From Geomobilimonas luticola (GTDB taxonomy: Bacteria; Desulfobacterota; Desulfuromonadia; Geobacterales; Geobacteraceae), in the NCBI RefSeq assembly GCF_018476905.1, contig NZ_JAHCVK010000006.1, forward strand, positions 62,001 to 126,000: a stretch of 64,000 bases of DNA, read 5' to 3'. The translations under genes and the position numbers were made by a program. This document shows, one piece after another, positions 52,304 to 62,133 of this stretch. Below the pieces are notes generated by a model. The model was not told the origin of the DNA, did no database searches, and saw only the letters and a program-made list of their open reading frames with translations. Position 1 is the stretch's first letter. Each line of letters begins with the position of its first letter.

Positions 52304-55300
52304 TCAATGGCTGAGTGCCTGGTAATAGCTGCTTCTTACCGAAATAGAGAACGATTGCCTTGTTGTCAGAGTGCCGTCGCTGCCCCTGACGGTGACGCTG
52401 TAGGTGCCGTATTGGGAATAGGACGGGGTCCAGCTTATGACACCGTTGGAGCTGATTTTCATCCCGTCGGGGGCCGTGGAAAGCGAATAGGTAAGAGGAT
52501 GCCCCAGGGAATCTGCGGCTTTTACCTCATAGACATACGGTTTTCCTTTATACGCCGTCGTAACGGGGGTGGAGGTGATTTTCAGGGTGTGCGTTGCCGT
52601 CGAACTGCTACCTTCGGTAACCGTGATGGCAAACGTTTGGGTAGCCCTGTAATAATTACTGTTTCTCACCTGTACCGTTACCTTGTACGTACCGGTACGG
52701 GAAGGTTTCCAGGTGAGCAGGCCGGTTGAATGATCGATTTCCATTTCATCCGGATGATCCCCCAGGGAGTAGTACAGGCTCTTGCCGTTGGGATCGACGG
52801 CATCCACATTGTAGCTGTATGTCTTGTCGACCGTCGCCGTGGTGATCGGAACGGATGTTATGACCGGTACCTGGCTGGTTGCTGCAGTGACGGTCAAAGT
52901 AAAACTCCTGCTGGAGGAAAGGCCCCCTTGATCGGTCGCCGTGGCGGTGATGGTATAGGTCCCCGTCACGCTGTTCGGCCAGGAGATGGCACCCGTACTG
53001 GAGATGGTCATGCCCGCCGGATTGCCCGTAAGAGTATAGGTCAAGGGCTGCCCTTCCGGGTCCGATGCCACGACCTGGCAGGTGAACGCAGCGGGCGAGG
53101 TCACCGATGCGCTGGGTATCCCATTCATCGCAGGAGGTTGATTGGAAACGGCATTGACCGTAAGTGCCACGGTGGCGGTGGCGGCGGTGTAGTTGATCGT
53201 GTCTGTCGGCATGAAGAGCACCGACAGAGATTGGCTGCCGGCGGTGTTCATGACGGTCCCCGCCACCGGGGCATAGGTGAAAGCACCGGTCACGTTTGCC
53301 GATGCGTCCAGTTGTGTCGCGGACAACGCCGTCCCGACGACGACCGGGGGTGGCGTGGCCCAGGTGACGACCGGGGTCGCCTTGGCGATCACGAGGGTGG
53401 CGCCGGCACTGCCGGCGTAATTGGAGTCGGTGACCGTGGCAACTACAGCGTAACTGCCGGCTGTGGTCGGTACTAGGCTACTTCCATCATAGGTGATTGA
53501 AACAGGCAGGCCTGCCGGGTTGGTGGCTGCGGTTACCGCTTTGGCTTTGCCGTCGTAGGTGGCGTTCAGGCCGGAGAGGGTGACGGTAGCGCTCGCCTTG
53601 AGCACATTAACGGTGACGGACTTGGTTACCGTGGTGTACTTGGCCGTGTCGGCCGGCGTAAACATAGCGGTCAGAGTCTGGGCATTGCCGGCATTGAGCC
53701 TGGTTCCGGGAGCCGGCGTATAGCTGAAGATACCGGCCACGTCGGCAGTGGCGTTCAGCTGGGTAGAAGACAGCAAGGTATCGTAGCTGATATCAGCCGG
53801 GTTGGCCCACGTAATCACCGGATTCAGCTTGGGCGTGGCCACGACGGTCCAGGTGAAGGTGGTTTGGGCGGTCTTGCCGTTGCTGGTGACCGTGACGGTT
53901 ACCGTGTTGGTGGCCGCCGCACCGAATGCTACGGTACCGGTTACGGCACCGGTGGTGGTGTTGATGGCAAGGCCGGCGGGAAGGCCAGTGGCTGTGTAAC
54001 TGACGGCGGTGCCGTCCGGATCGCTGGCGACGATATTCAGGTTGACGACCGCCCCTTCGGCGCTCGACTGGTTGCCCGGGTTGGTGATGGTGGGCGCGCG
54101 GTCGACGTCGGTCACGGTCCAGATGAAGCTGACGTTTACCGGGGCAGTGCCGTCGGTGACGGTTACGGTGGCGTTGTAGCTGCCGGCGGCGGCGTAACCC
54201 AGCGTGCCGCTGATGACGCCGCTGGCGCTGTTGATGCTCAGCCCGGCCGGAAGACCCGTCGCGCTGTAGCTCAGGGTGTTGCCGTCGGCGTCGGTGGCAG
54301 CTATCGGCAGGCTGACGGTGGCACCTTCGGCGCTGGTCTGGGCGCCGGGGTTGGTGACGACCGGAGCATCGTTGACCCCGGCGATGGTGATGCTGACGGT
54401 AACGGCGGCAGAAGTTACCGCGCCGTCGCTGACGGTGAAGGTGAAGCTGTCGGCGCCGGTGGCGTTGGCAATGGGGGTGTAGGTCAGGTTCGGCGCCGTG
54501 CCGCTCAGCACACCTTTGGCAGGCTGCGTGGCAACCGTGTAGGTCAGCGGGTCGTTATCGGCATCGGTACCGGCAAGGACGATGGCCCTGGCGGTGTCTT
54601 CGGTGACGGCGACGCTCTGGGGCGTGGCAACAGGAGCGACATTGCTGAATGAGACGCTGATGCTGACGGTGGCGGCGGTGGAGATTGCCGTGCCGTCGCT
54701 GACCGTGAAGGTAAAACTGTCAGAGCCTGTATAGTTGGCGGCAGGGGTATAGATGAGGTTCGGTGCCGCGCCGCTGAGCGTTCCGTTGGCAGGCGGGCTG
54801 ACGATGGCATAGGTAAGGGCGCTCCCTTCCACGTCGCTACCGGTGAGCACAATGGCCTTGGCAGCGTTGCGGTTGGTGGATACGCTCTGGCCGGCGGCCA
54901 CCGGTACGTCGTTGACGGCAGCTACGGCGGCGGTGAAGCTCCTGCTGCCGCTCCCCCCCTTGCCGTCGCTGGCCGTTACGGTGAAGCTGATCGGCGTCGT
55001 GGTGTTGTAGTCTGCGGCCGGCGTCAGGGTCAGGGTGCTGCCGCTAATGCTGGCCGCTACCGTGGCGGCGCTCCCGCCGGTGACGCTGTAACTGACGGTG
55101 TCGCCGTCCGCATCGGTGGCGGAAAGGGGAACGGTCTTGACCGTGTCCTCGGTCAGGGACTGGTTCGCAATGGCGGCCAGGACCGGCGCATCGTTGACGG
55201 CGGTGATGGTGATGCTTACGGCGGCGGTGGAGGTTGCCGTGCCGTCACTGACCGTGAAGGTGAAGCTGTCGGCGCCGGTGATGTTGGCGCTGGGGGTGTA

Positions 55301-58300
55301 GGTCAGGTTCGGCGCCGTGCCGCTCAGCACACCTTTGGTGGGCTGGGTTACAACGGCGTAGGTCAGGGGATCGTTGTCCGAATCCGTCCCGGCCAGGGTT
55401 ATCGCCCTGGCGGTGTCCTCGTTGGTGGTGACGCTCTGGGGGGTGGCGACCGGCGCCACGTTGCTGAAGGTAACCGTGATGTTGACCGTGGCGATCGTCG
55501 AAGTTGCCGTGCCGTCGCTGACGGTGAAGGTGAAGCTGTCGGCGCCGGTGTAATTGGTCGTCGGGGTGTAGGTCAGGTTGGGAGCTATGCCGGCCAGTGT
55601 GCCGTGGGCCGGCTGGCTGACGATGGTGTAGGTAAGCGCACTCCCCTCCACATCAGTGCCGGCCAGGGTAATGGTTTTTGCGGTGTTGCGGGTGGTGCTG
55701 ACGCTCTGGGTGGTTGCAGTCGGGACATCGTTGACGGCGGCAATGGTAACCGTTACGGTGGCGGCGTTGGAATCAAGGCTGCCATCGTTGGCCTTGAAGG
55801 TGAAGCTGTCGGCACCGTTCTGGTTGGTTGCCGGCGTGTAGGTATATGCGCCGGTGGCGGCGTTGGTGATGGTTACGGTCCCCTTGGTCCCCTGGGCAAC
55901 GATGCTGTAAGTGCGGGAGGTGTTGTCGGCATCGGTGGCAGAAAGTGTTCCGGTGGCAACGGTATCTTCGGTGGCGCTCAGGGTGCCGTTCAAGGCTACC
56001 GGCGCGTCGTTAACGGCGGTGATGGTGATGCTTACGGTGGCGGCTGTGGAGGTTGCCGTGCCGTCGTTGACGGTGAAGGTGAAGCTGTCGGCGCCGGTGG
56101 CGTTGGCGCTGGGGGTGTAGGTCAGGTTCGGCGCCGTGCCGCTCAGCACACCTTTGGTGGGTTGGGTGGCAACGGCGTAGGTCAGGAGATCGTTGTCGGC
56201 ATCGGAACCGGCAAGGACGATGGCCCTGGCGGTGTCTTCGGTAACGGTGACGCTTTGGCCGTTGGCCACAGGTACGTCGTTGACGGCTGCCACGGTGGCG
56301 GTGAAGGTCGTGCTGCTGGTGCCCCCCTTGCCGTCGCTGGCCGTTACGGTAAAGCTGGTCGGAGTTGTCGTGTTGTAGTTGGCAGCGGGGGTCAGGGTCA
56401 GAGTGCTGCCGCTGATGCTGGCCGCTACCGTAGCGGCGCTCCCGACGGTGACGCTGTAGCTGATGGTGTCGCCGTCCGCATCGGTGGCGGAAAGGGGAAC
56501 GGTCTTGACCGTGTCCTCGGTCAGGGACTGGTTCGCAATGGCGGCCAGGACCGGCGCGTCGTTGACCGGCGTTACGGTTACACTGGCGGTGCCGACTACG
56601 GAAAGGCCGCCGGCATCGGTCGCACGGTAGGTAAAGCTGTCGTTGCCGTTAAAGTTGGCGAAAGGGGTGTAGACCAGCCTGTTGGCGGCAACCGTCGCCG
56701 TACCGTTTGCCGGCTGAGTGACGATGGCAAAGGTGTGGGTGTCGCCGGCGTCGGGATCGGTTACGCTGGGCGTTACCGGTGCGCTGGCAGTGTCTTCAGC
56801 CGTGGTGATGCCGGCAGCCGTGACTGACGGCGGTCGGTTGCCCGTGGCCACGGTCAGCGTAAACGTCCTGCTGGCGCTGAGGTTGCTCGTGTTGGTCGCG
56901 GTAACCGTAATGGCATAAACGCCGGCCACGGAAGTCGGCCAGTTGATCAGGCCCGATGTAGTGATGGTCATCCCCGCGGGGTTGCCGGCAAGGGTGTAGG
57001 CAAGGGGCTGGTTCTGGGGATCACTCGCCGCAACCTGATAGGTGAACACAGCAGGGGCGGTAACGGCGGCGTTGGGAATGGCATTCATCGTAGGGGCCTG
57101 CGGGGCCGCATTAACGGTCAGGGTAAAGGATGAATCAGTATAGCGCCCGCTGGTGTTGGTCACCCTGACGGTAACATTGTAGTTCCCTGCAACGCTGGGG
57201 GCCCAGGTAATGAGTCCGGCCCCGCTGACGGTCATCCCCGCAGGGGCGACCGGCAGGGTATAGGTCAGTGCCTGCCCCTGGGGGTCCGTCGCTGCAACCT
57301 GGTAACTGAGGGCAGCAGGTGCAGTAATGGTGGTTTTCGGGATAGGCGTGACTGTCGGAGGCTTTATTTCCGGGTTGACCGTAAGAGTGAAGGTTCGGCT
57401 TGTGCTTACACCGCTGGTGTTGGTCGCGGTCGCGGTAATGGTAGAGGTTCCCGCGACGGATGGCGTCCAACCGATAAGCCCGGTTGCGCTTATGGTCATC
57501 CCCCCGGGGTTGCCGGCAAGGGTGTAGGCAAGGGACTGGTTCTGGGGATCGCTGGCCACGACCTGGTAGCTGAACGGCGCGGGGGCAGTGATGGTAGCGT
57601 TCGGTATGGCGGTCATGGTCGGCGGCAGGATGACGACTGTCTTTATGTCGACGACAACCGGTGCCGTTACTGAAGCGTTCCAGGTATCGGTAACCTTGAC
57701 ATTGACGACATACAAGCCGGCAGCTGTCGGGGTGCCGCTCAGCAGACCGGTTGTGCTCAGTGCCAACCCGGCGGGAAGCGGATCAGCCGTCGTATAGGTC
57801 AGCGGCTGGTCATCGGGATCACTTGCCAGTACCTGGTAAGACAGGGGTTGCGTCACCACGGCGTTTGCCGTCTGCATCACGGGAGCTGTCGGCACCATAT
57901 TCTGCCAGTTGACATAAATGGAGAAGGTATAATGGATGACCGACGTCCCGTCGCTCACATCCACGGTCACGGGGAATGAGGTGTTTTTCTGGTCGTAGGT
58001 TGGTGCCCAGCTTATGAGGCCTGTGGCGCTCATGGTCATGCCGGCAGGTGCCTGGACAAGTGTATAGCTCAAGGGATCGGTCTCGGCATCCGAGGCGGTG
58101 ATCTGGTAGCGGTACGGCACACCGGTGACCGCAGTTGACGGTGCGATTGAGGTTATCTGAGGCGGATAGTTGCACAGGCCTGTCAGCAGATTGTAGTCGA
58201 TAACTCCATTTATATCCTTGATGGGATTTCCGCTGGCATCTGTCTTGAAATATCTGGCGGGGAACGTTTCGTCGCTGTAAGCCATTGCACCCGTTGAGAA

Positions 58301-59434
58301 ATCAACGGCTGAGTTTATGGTAAGCGTGGACTGGACACATTTCGTAGCGCCAGCCGCGAGTACGGGAATTGTCCAGTTGACGGAGTTCGTTGCAGGATCA
58401 TAGGAACCGCCATCCGTCGCACCGGCAAAGGTCAGGTTGTTACCTGCCACACCCGGGTCGAGTGGTTGTGAGATGACTACGTTATTTGCCGCAACGGTGT
58501 TTGCCGTATTGTCGGCACATAGCTGGAAAGTTGCGTTTCCGCCATAGCTTGCGCATGACTCCCCTGCTTGGGCGTAGGTGACATGTAGCGGTTTTGTTTC
58601 CACCATCTTCTTGGTGATATCGAAGGGAGCGGAGGTGCCACTCGCAGGAATTTTCAGGTCGAACTGAAAGGCATACTGCATATCAGTATTTTCGAAGTTG
58701 GGCCCTCCATCGTTAAAGAGTTGCGTCGGACCTGACTTATCCAACGACTCCATAATGGAACCGGGGTTGAAGGAAAGTGTATCAATGGAGTAGGCGCTCG
58801 GTTTCAGCGTAGACGTCTGGATAAGTGTCTGTCCCACCGCTGCGCCGCTTGCGGGATCGAAGCCAGTCTGGATCGCCCGTTCTCCCTTGACGATGGCGAC
58901 GTTGTCAGAGATGCCGCCGCTTGAGATATCCAGATCGGAATAGGAAAACAGATGAAAATCCAGTTCGGCGGAAGTAAGGTTTTTTATTGTTATGGTCTTC
59001 TTGACGGTTGAGTTGTAATTATAGGAAGTCTTGCCTGCAACGGAAAAGGTCACCGTTGCCGTGAAACGCGGCGGGGTCTGTTTATCCGTAAAGGTCACCG
59101 TTACAGTACTTGGATCACTGTACACACCTGTATCTGCAGTCAGCGTGCTGAAGGAAGCCTCTTTATCGATGGTTCCAATCCGGTACCACAACCAGTCTCT
59201 GAACATGGGGTCGATATAATCGTTTCTTCCCGTATTATACTGAATCAACCAGTTTGTTTCTCCCAAGGGGAATCCGGTGGAAGTCGACAAAGAATTATCA
59301 ATTTTCATCGCATCCGGATACCCCAGACCACCAGGGGCAGTTAGATTCCACACTGCCCCATGGGATGTCCCCATAGAGAACAACATCGTCACCAGCACAA
59401 CCAGCAAACTGACAAAGCTCCTGATCCTTTTCAT
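52304..59434 (-). CDS. Giant secreted multi-domain repeat protein (Ig-like / cadherin-like / MBG)
   Basis: The 2376-residue product has a signal peptide (SFVSLLVVLVTMLFSMGTSHGA) and about 430 residues of unique beta-rich sequence. It continues with putative-Ig repeats (about 440-868; units contain YRYQITASD and PAGMTMSATGLI), tandem cadherin-like repeats (about 868-1778; units contain TEDT, DADND, LTYTPSAN and ADSFTFTV), two MBG-like units (about 1868-2095), and Ig-like repeats to the end. No sortase, PEP-CTERM, type I secretion or transmembrane anchor is visible, so the way it is held at the surface is unknown. DNA of the middle repeats is nearly identical in places. It follows the prolyl isomerase gene. 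Adhesin or matrix scaffold is inferred. Confidence 0.85.
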   Translation of the reverse strand: MKRIRSFVSLLVVLVTMLFSMGTSHGAVWNLTAPGGLGYPDAMKIDNSLSTSTGFPLGETNWLIQYNTGRNDYIDPMFRDWLWYRIGTIDKEASFSTLTADTGVYSDPSTVTVTFTDKQTPPRFTATVTFSVAGKTSYNYNSTVKKTITIKNLTSAELDFHLFSYSDLDISSGGISDNVAIVKGERAIQTGFDPASGAAVGQTLIQTSTLKPSAYSIDTLSFNPGSIMESLDKSGPTQLFNDGGPNFENTDMQYAFQFDLKIPASGTSAPFDITKKMVETKPLHVTYAQAGESCASYGGNATFQLCADNTANTVAANNVVISQPLDPGVAGNNLTFAGATDGGSYDPATNSVNWTIPVLAAGATKCVQSTLTINSAVDFSTGAMAYSDETFPARYFKTDASGNPIKDINGVIDYNLLTGLCNYPPQITSIAPSTAVTGVPYRYQITASDAETDPLSYTLVQAPAGMTMSATGLISWAPTYDQKNTSFPVTVDVSDGTSVIHYTFSIYVNWQNMVPTAPVMQTANAVVTQPLSYQVLASDPDDQPLTYTTADPLPAGLALSTTGLLSGTPTAAGLYVVNVKVTDTWNASVTAPVVVDIKTVVILPPTMTAIPNATITAPAPFSYQVVASDPQNQSLAYTLAGNPGGMTISATGLIGWTPSVAGTSTITATATNTSGVSTSRTFTLTVNPEIKPPTVTPIPKTTITAPAALSYQVAATDPQGQALTYTLPVAPAGMTVSGAGLITWAPSVAGNYNVTVRVTNTSGRYTDSSFTLTVNAAPQAPTMNAIPNAAVTAPAVFTYQVAASDPQNQPLAYTLAGNPAGMTITTSGLINWPTSVAGVYAITVTATNTSNLSASRTFTLTVATGNRPPSVTAAGITTAEDTASAPVTPSVTDPDAGDTHTFAIVTQPANGTATVAANRLVYTPFANFNGNDSFTYRATDAGGLSVVGTASVTVTPVNDAPVLAAIANQSLTEDTVKTVPLSATDADGDTISYSVTVGSAATVAASISGSTLTLTPAANYNTTTPTSFTVTASDGKGGTSSTTFTATVAAVNDVPVANGQSVTVTEDTARAIVLAGSDADNDLLTYAVATQPTKGVLSGTAPNLTYTPSANATGADSFTFTVNDGTATSTAATVSITITAVNDAPVALNGTLSATEDTVATGTLSATDADNTSRTYSIVAQGTKGTVTITNAATGAYTYTPATNQNGADSFTFKANDGSLDSNAATVTVTIAAVNDVPTATTQSVSTTRNTAKTITLAGTDVEGSALTYTIVSQPAHGTLAGIAPNLTYTPTTNYTGADSFTFTVSDGTATSTIATVNITVTFSNVAPVATPQSVTTNEDTARAITLAGTDSDNDPLTYAVVTQPTKGVLSGTAPNLTYTPSANITGADSFTFTVSDGTATSTAAVSITITAVNDAPVLAAIANQSLTEDTVKTVPLSATDADGDTVSYSVTGGSAATVAASISGSTLTLTPAADYNTTTPISFTVTASDGKGGSGSRSFTAAVAAVNDVPVAAGQSVSTNRNAAKAIVLTGSDVEGSALTYAIVSPPANGTLSGAAPNLIYTPAANYTGSDSFTFTVSDGTAISTAATVSISVSFSNVAPVATPQSVAVTEDTARAIVLAGTDADNDPLTYTVATQPAKGVLSGTAPNLTYTPIANATGADSFTFTVSDGAVTSAAVTVSITIAGVNDAPVVTNPGAQTSAEGATVSLPIAATDADGNTLSYSATGLPAGLSINSASGVISGTLGYAAAGSYNATVTVTDGTAPVNVSFIWTVTDVDRAPTITNPGNQSSAEGAVVNLNIVASDPDGTAVSYTATGLPAGLAINTTTGAVTGTVAFGAAATNTVTVTVTSNGKTAQTTFTWTVVATPKLNPVITWANPADISYDTLLSSTQLNATADVAGIFSYTPAPGTRLNAGNAQTLTAMFTPADTAKYTTVTKSVTVNVLKASATVTLSGLNATYDGKAKAVTAATNPAGLPVSITYDGSSLVPTTAGSYAVVATVTDSNYAGSAGATLVIAKATPVVTWATPPPVVVGTALSATQLDASANVTGAFTYAPVAGTVMNTAGSQSLSVLFMPTDTINYTAATATVALTVNAVSNQPPAMNGIPSASVTSPAAFTCQVVASDPEGQPLTYTLTGNPAGMTISSTGAISWPNSVTGTYTITATATDQGGLSSSRSFTLTVTAATSQVPVITSVPITTATVDKTYSYNVDAVDPNGKSLYYSLGDHPDEMEIDHSTGLLTWKPSRTGTYKVTVQVRNSNYYRATQTFAITVTEGSSSTATHTLKITSTPVTTAYKGKPYVYEVKAADSLGHPLTYSLSTAPDGMKISSNGVISWTPSYSQYGTYSVTVRGSDGTLTTRQSFSISVRSSYYQALSH
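55097..55189 (-). repeat. 93-bp exact repeat inside the giant gene, copy 1
   Basis: This segment is identical over 93 bp to 56465-56557, an offset of 1368 bp (456 codons). Further near-identical blocks recur about 816 bp apart (around 54484, 55303 and 56119). Confidence 0.85.
56465..56557 (-). repeat. 93-bp exact repeat inside the giant gene, copy 2
   Basis: Second copy of the segment at 55097-55189. Recombination between the two would remove 456 codons in frame. Confidence 0.85.
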
Positions 59435-59487
59435 ACGTTCTCCCGTCTCGTCAATGAACATAACGTTCCGCCAGCACTCAGCATTAT

Positions 59488-60483
59488 TCAGTCCAGAAAA
59501 ATCTCAACCTTCGCCTCGCGCCTCAACTCCCGGACAATCTCGTCCACCCTCTTCTTCTGAATCTCACCTGCCAGCGCCTTCTCGATAAAACTTTGTATTT
59601 CGCCGAGTTCGGGCACCCTGGCCGGCTTCCTGTCGAACGCCTTTATCAGGTGAAAGCCGTGCCGGGTCCTGACCGGTTCGCTGATCTCACCCACCTTGAG
59701 TGCGAAAGCGATGTCATCGAATCCCTTGGGCATATAGGTGCGACTGATGTACCCCAGGTCACCGCCGACGTTAGCGCTGGCGCAGGCTGAGCGCTGCTTC
59801 GCCATGTCCGGAAAATCTTTTCCGCTCATGATTTCAGCGCGGATCTGTTCTATTTCACTTTTTGCCTTGGCAATCTCTTCGGCGGTCGGTTTTGCCGAAA
59901 GTTTGACAAGTATATGCGAAACCTTGATCTTCTCCGGTTCCATGAAACTGCCGGCATTCTGCTCGTAATATTTCTTCAGTTCAGCCTCGGGAACGACCAC
60001 ATCCTTTGCGCCGTGTTTCGCCAGATATTCGTCAACAAGGAGTCGATTTCTTACCTGCTTCCGGTGTTCATCACCCTCAACGCCCTGCTTTGCCGCGCTG
60101 ACCGGTTTGCCCATCCCGGAGTCGTGAGCCTGTTCGGCTGTGATTTTTTCATCTACTTTCCGCTCGATCTCCTTGCCGAAACTCTTTTCCCCGGCCTGCG
60201 CCAGCATCTCCAGGGCAATCAGGCGGTCAAGCTCCTCCTGCTGAAGGCGCTTCCTTGTTTCGTCGGACAGTCCTTCCCTTGCTCCGTATTTCCTGAAGCG
60301 CGCTTCTGCCTTCTGTAGTGCCGGTTGCAGTTCGGCAAGGAGGATCGGCCTGCCGTTCACCCTGGCTGCAATCCGGCGGGGGTCCTGGTTTACCAATGTT
60401 TCATCCCCGGCAAAAGTCGCACTTGTAACGGGAAAAAGGGACCAGACAAGCATTGAGACGATGATTCCGCGGTAGCTCCGCAT
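59488..60483 (-). CDS. Secreted parvulin-type peptidylprolyl isomerase
   Basis: The 331-residue protein has a signal peptide (IIVSMLVWSLFPVTSATFA), a SurA/PrsA-like helical chaperone region (about 35-180) and a parvulin domain (about 185-284: KVSHILVKLS, GGDLGYISRTYMPKGFDDIAF, EPVRTRHGFHLIKAF). It probably helps exported proteins fold in the periplasm. The ATG at 60483 has CAGGAG upstream. It lies 36 bp after ozpA in the same direction; the clients are likely OmcZ, OzpA or the giant repeat protein, which is inference from the context. Confidence 0.92.
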   Translation of the reverse strand: MRSYRGIIVSMLVWSLFPVTSATFAGDETLVNQDPRRIAARVNGRPILLAELQPALQKAEARFRKYGAREGLSDETRKRLQQEELDRLIALEMLAQAGEKSFGKEIERKVDEKITAEQAHDSGMGKPVSAAKQGVEGDEHRKQVRNRLLVDEYLAKHGAKDVVVPEAELKKYYEQNAGSFMEPEKIKVSHILVKLSAKPTAEEIAKAKSEIEQIRAEIMSGKDFPDMAKQRSACASANVGGDLGYISRTYMPKGFDDIAFALKVGEISEPVRTRHGFHLIKAFDRKPARVPELGEIQSFIEKALAGEIQKKRVDEIVRELRREAKVEIFLD

Positions 60484-60519
60484 CAGTGCTCCTGAAAACT
60501 GCATGGCGTGCGTGTCCGG

Positions 60520-62037
60520 TTAATGTGCGGCAATGGTGATAGCGGCAGATGTCCCGACACGTCCATGGGGATAAAAACCAACGATACATTCCGCTTCCAC
60601 CTTCAGAGCGGACGATACGGTCTGGGGCTGCGCCGGCCCGAAACTGAATGATGCGATAATTTCGTCATTCCCGTGTCCGGATGAAGCCCCCCCTGTTGTC
60701 TGGGACAAGAGATAACACGTATCGCTGTTATCTCCGGATGTACCCATGATGATATTCTTCAGCCCATTGTTGCTGATTCCTATGGTGTATGTTCCCGGTT
60801 TCAGGACAACATTCAGCGCACCATTCCCACGGTTATCGCCGGTTCTCGTCACGGTGTACTGTTGCGGCTGCACGATATCGGCCGCCTTGTCCGCATTCAC
60901 CAGTCCGTAACCGAAGTAGACATCCCGACCCGGATCACCCAGATCCGTTGCGGTTGCGGCAAGACGTTGTCTGACCTCGTCGGCAAGATTTCCGTCGCCG
61001 TTTTCATCCTTGATACCGGCCGAAAAGATGAGGGCAGCCACGCCGGAAACGTGGGGAGTGGCTTGGGATGTACCGCTCATCAATCCAAACCCACCACCGG
61101 GGACCGTTGACATGACGGCAACTCCCGGGGCTGAAAGCTCGACCTTCGCGCCGTAGTTGGAGAAGGCGGCTTTGGTACCGTCCTGCGCGGTTGCTGAAAC
61201 CGCAATAACGGGATCAAAACCGGCCGGATTGTCAACAATCGGCTGATTGAAGTTGCCGGCAGCAGCCACGAGGACTATCCCCGCCTTGAACGCCGCGTCA
61301 CAGGCATCCCTGAACGCCTGGGAATCCATTTGCGCACCGAAACTCATGTTTATCACCTGCATCTTATTGGTTATCGCCCATTCGATTCCGGCAAGAATAT
61401 CGGACGTACTCCCCATCAGACCGCCGTTAAGAACCTTCAGCGCGTAGAGGGAGGCTTCCGGCGCTACACCGACAACGCCGGTGCCGTTGTCCCTGGCCGC
61501 GATGATCCCGGCCAGGTGGGTTCCATGCCCATATCGCGAATCGTCGTACGGGTCGTTGTTGTCATAGACAAAGTTGTATCCACCCTTGTAGTTGTCCTTC
61601 AAATCCGGGTGGTCGGGATCGATGCCGGTATCAAGAATGGCCACCTTGATTCCGGCCCCCGTGATCCCTTTCGTTGCTGCCACATCGGCGCCTATACGCT
61701 TCACTCCCCACGAATCAAGCAGTTCCTGATCTGTGGCGGATGCGACCGTGACAGGCTCGACAACGGCAATCACCTTGTCGGCCTCGACATAGGCAACCTG
61801 TGGGTCGTTTTTCAGGGAACAAATCGATTCATCGGATAGTTCCGCAGATACCGCGTTTATTGAACGATGGTCGCGAAAAATTCTGCCGCCAGTCCGCTGC
61901 ACCTTTTCATGCTTGTCGCTCTCGGCCAGTCCGACACCATGGCGGAAACCGATAATGGCTTTTTTGTTCCCGGCGAGTGCCGGGCTTGTAAGGATGGAGA
62001 TCGTGACAAACGAAAAAAAGATTACTCGATGCAGCAT
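60520..62037 (-). CDS. ozpA: Subtilisin-like serine protease, OzpA homolog
   Basis: In Geobacter sulfurreducens the adjacent subtilisin OzpA cuts the long form of OmcZ to the short, nanowire-forming form. This 505-residue protein has a signal peptide (to about A22), an I9-type propeptide (about 25-92), and an S8 domain with the triad D136 (AILDTGID), H171 (GHGTHLAG) and S324 (SGTSQATPH), plus oxyanion Asn262. A C-terminal beta domain of about 120 residues follows. All catalytic residues are intact. It lies between omcZ and the prolyl isomerase, matching the known neighbourhood. Confidence 0.92.
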   Translation of the reverse strand: MLHRVIFFSFVTISILTSPALAGNKKAIIGFRHGVGLAESDKHEKVQRTGGRIFRDHRSINAVSAELSDESICSLKNDPQVAYVEADKVIAVVEPVTVASATDQELLDSWGVKRIGADVAATKGITGAGIKVAILDTGIDPDHPDLKDNYKGGYNFVYDNNDPYDDSRYGHGTHLAGIIAARDNGTGVVGVAPEASLYALKVLNGGLMGSTSDILAGIEWAITNKMQVINMSFGAQMDSQAFRDACDAAFKAGIVLVAAAGNFNQPIVDNPAGFDPVIAVSATAQDGTKAAFSNYGAKVELSAPGVAVMSTVPGGGFGLMSGTSQATPHVSGVAALIFSAGIKDENGDGNLADEVRQRLAATATDLGDPGRDVYFGYGLVNADKAADIVQPQQYTVTRTGDNRGNGALNVVLKPGTYTIGISNNGLKNIIMGTSGDNSDTCYLLSQTTGGASSGHGNDEIIASFSFGPAQPQTVSSALKVEAECIVGFYPHGRVGTSAAITIAAH

Positions 62038-62081
62038 GCAAAGACCTCCCGAACAAAGGTGACTGCGCAGGGTTAGCGAAT

Positions 62082-62109
62082 CTATGGGGACGCCGGGGCG
62101 TCCCCATAG
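62082..62109. other. Strong hairpin between omcZ and ozpA
   Basis: CTATGGGGACGCC and GGCGTCCCCATAG form a perfect 13-bp stem separated by 2 bases. No T-tract follows on the minus strand, so it may stabilise the omcZ mRNA 3' end or reduce read-through into ozpA rather than stop all transcripts. Confidence 0.65.
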
Positions 62110-62133
62110 GCTGATTCATCCGCTGAAAAATGC

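Noticed and set aside
52730-56827. Glycine-rich open frames on the plus strand inside the giant gene
   Set aside because: They arise from antisense reading of Thr/Ala-rich cadherin-like repeats. Their apparent repeats mirror the repeats of the real gene.
54060-56830. Regularly spaced repeats suggesting a CRISPR array
   Set aside because: Repeat period is several hundred bp, in frame, and encodes tandem protein domains. No short repeat-spacer structure and no cas gene is present.
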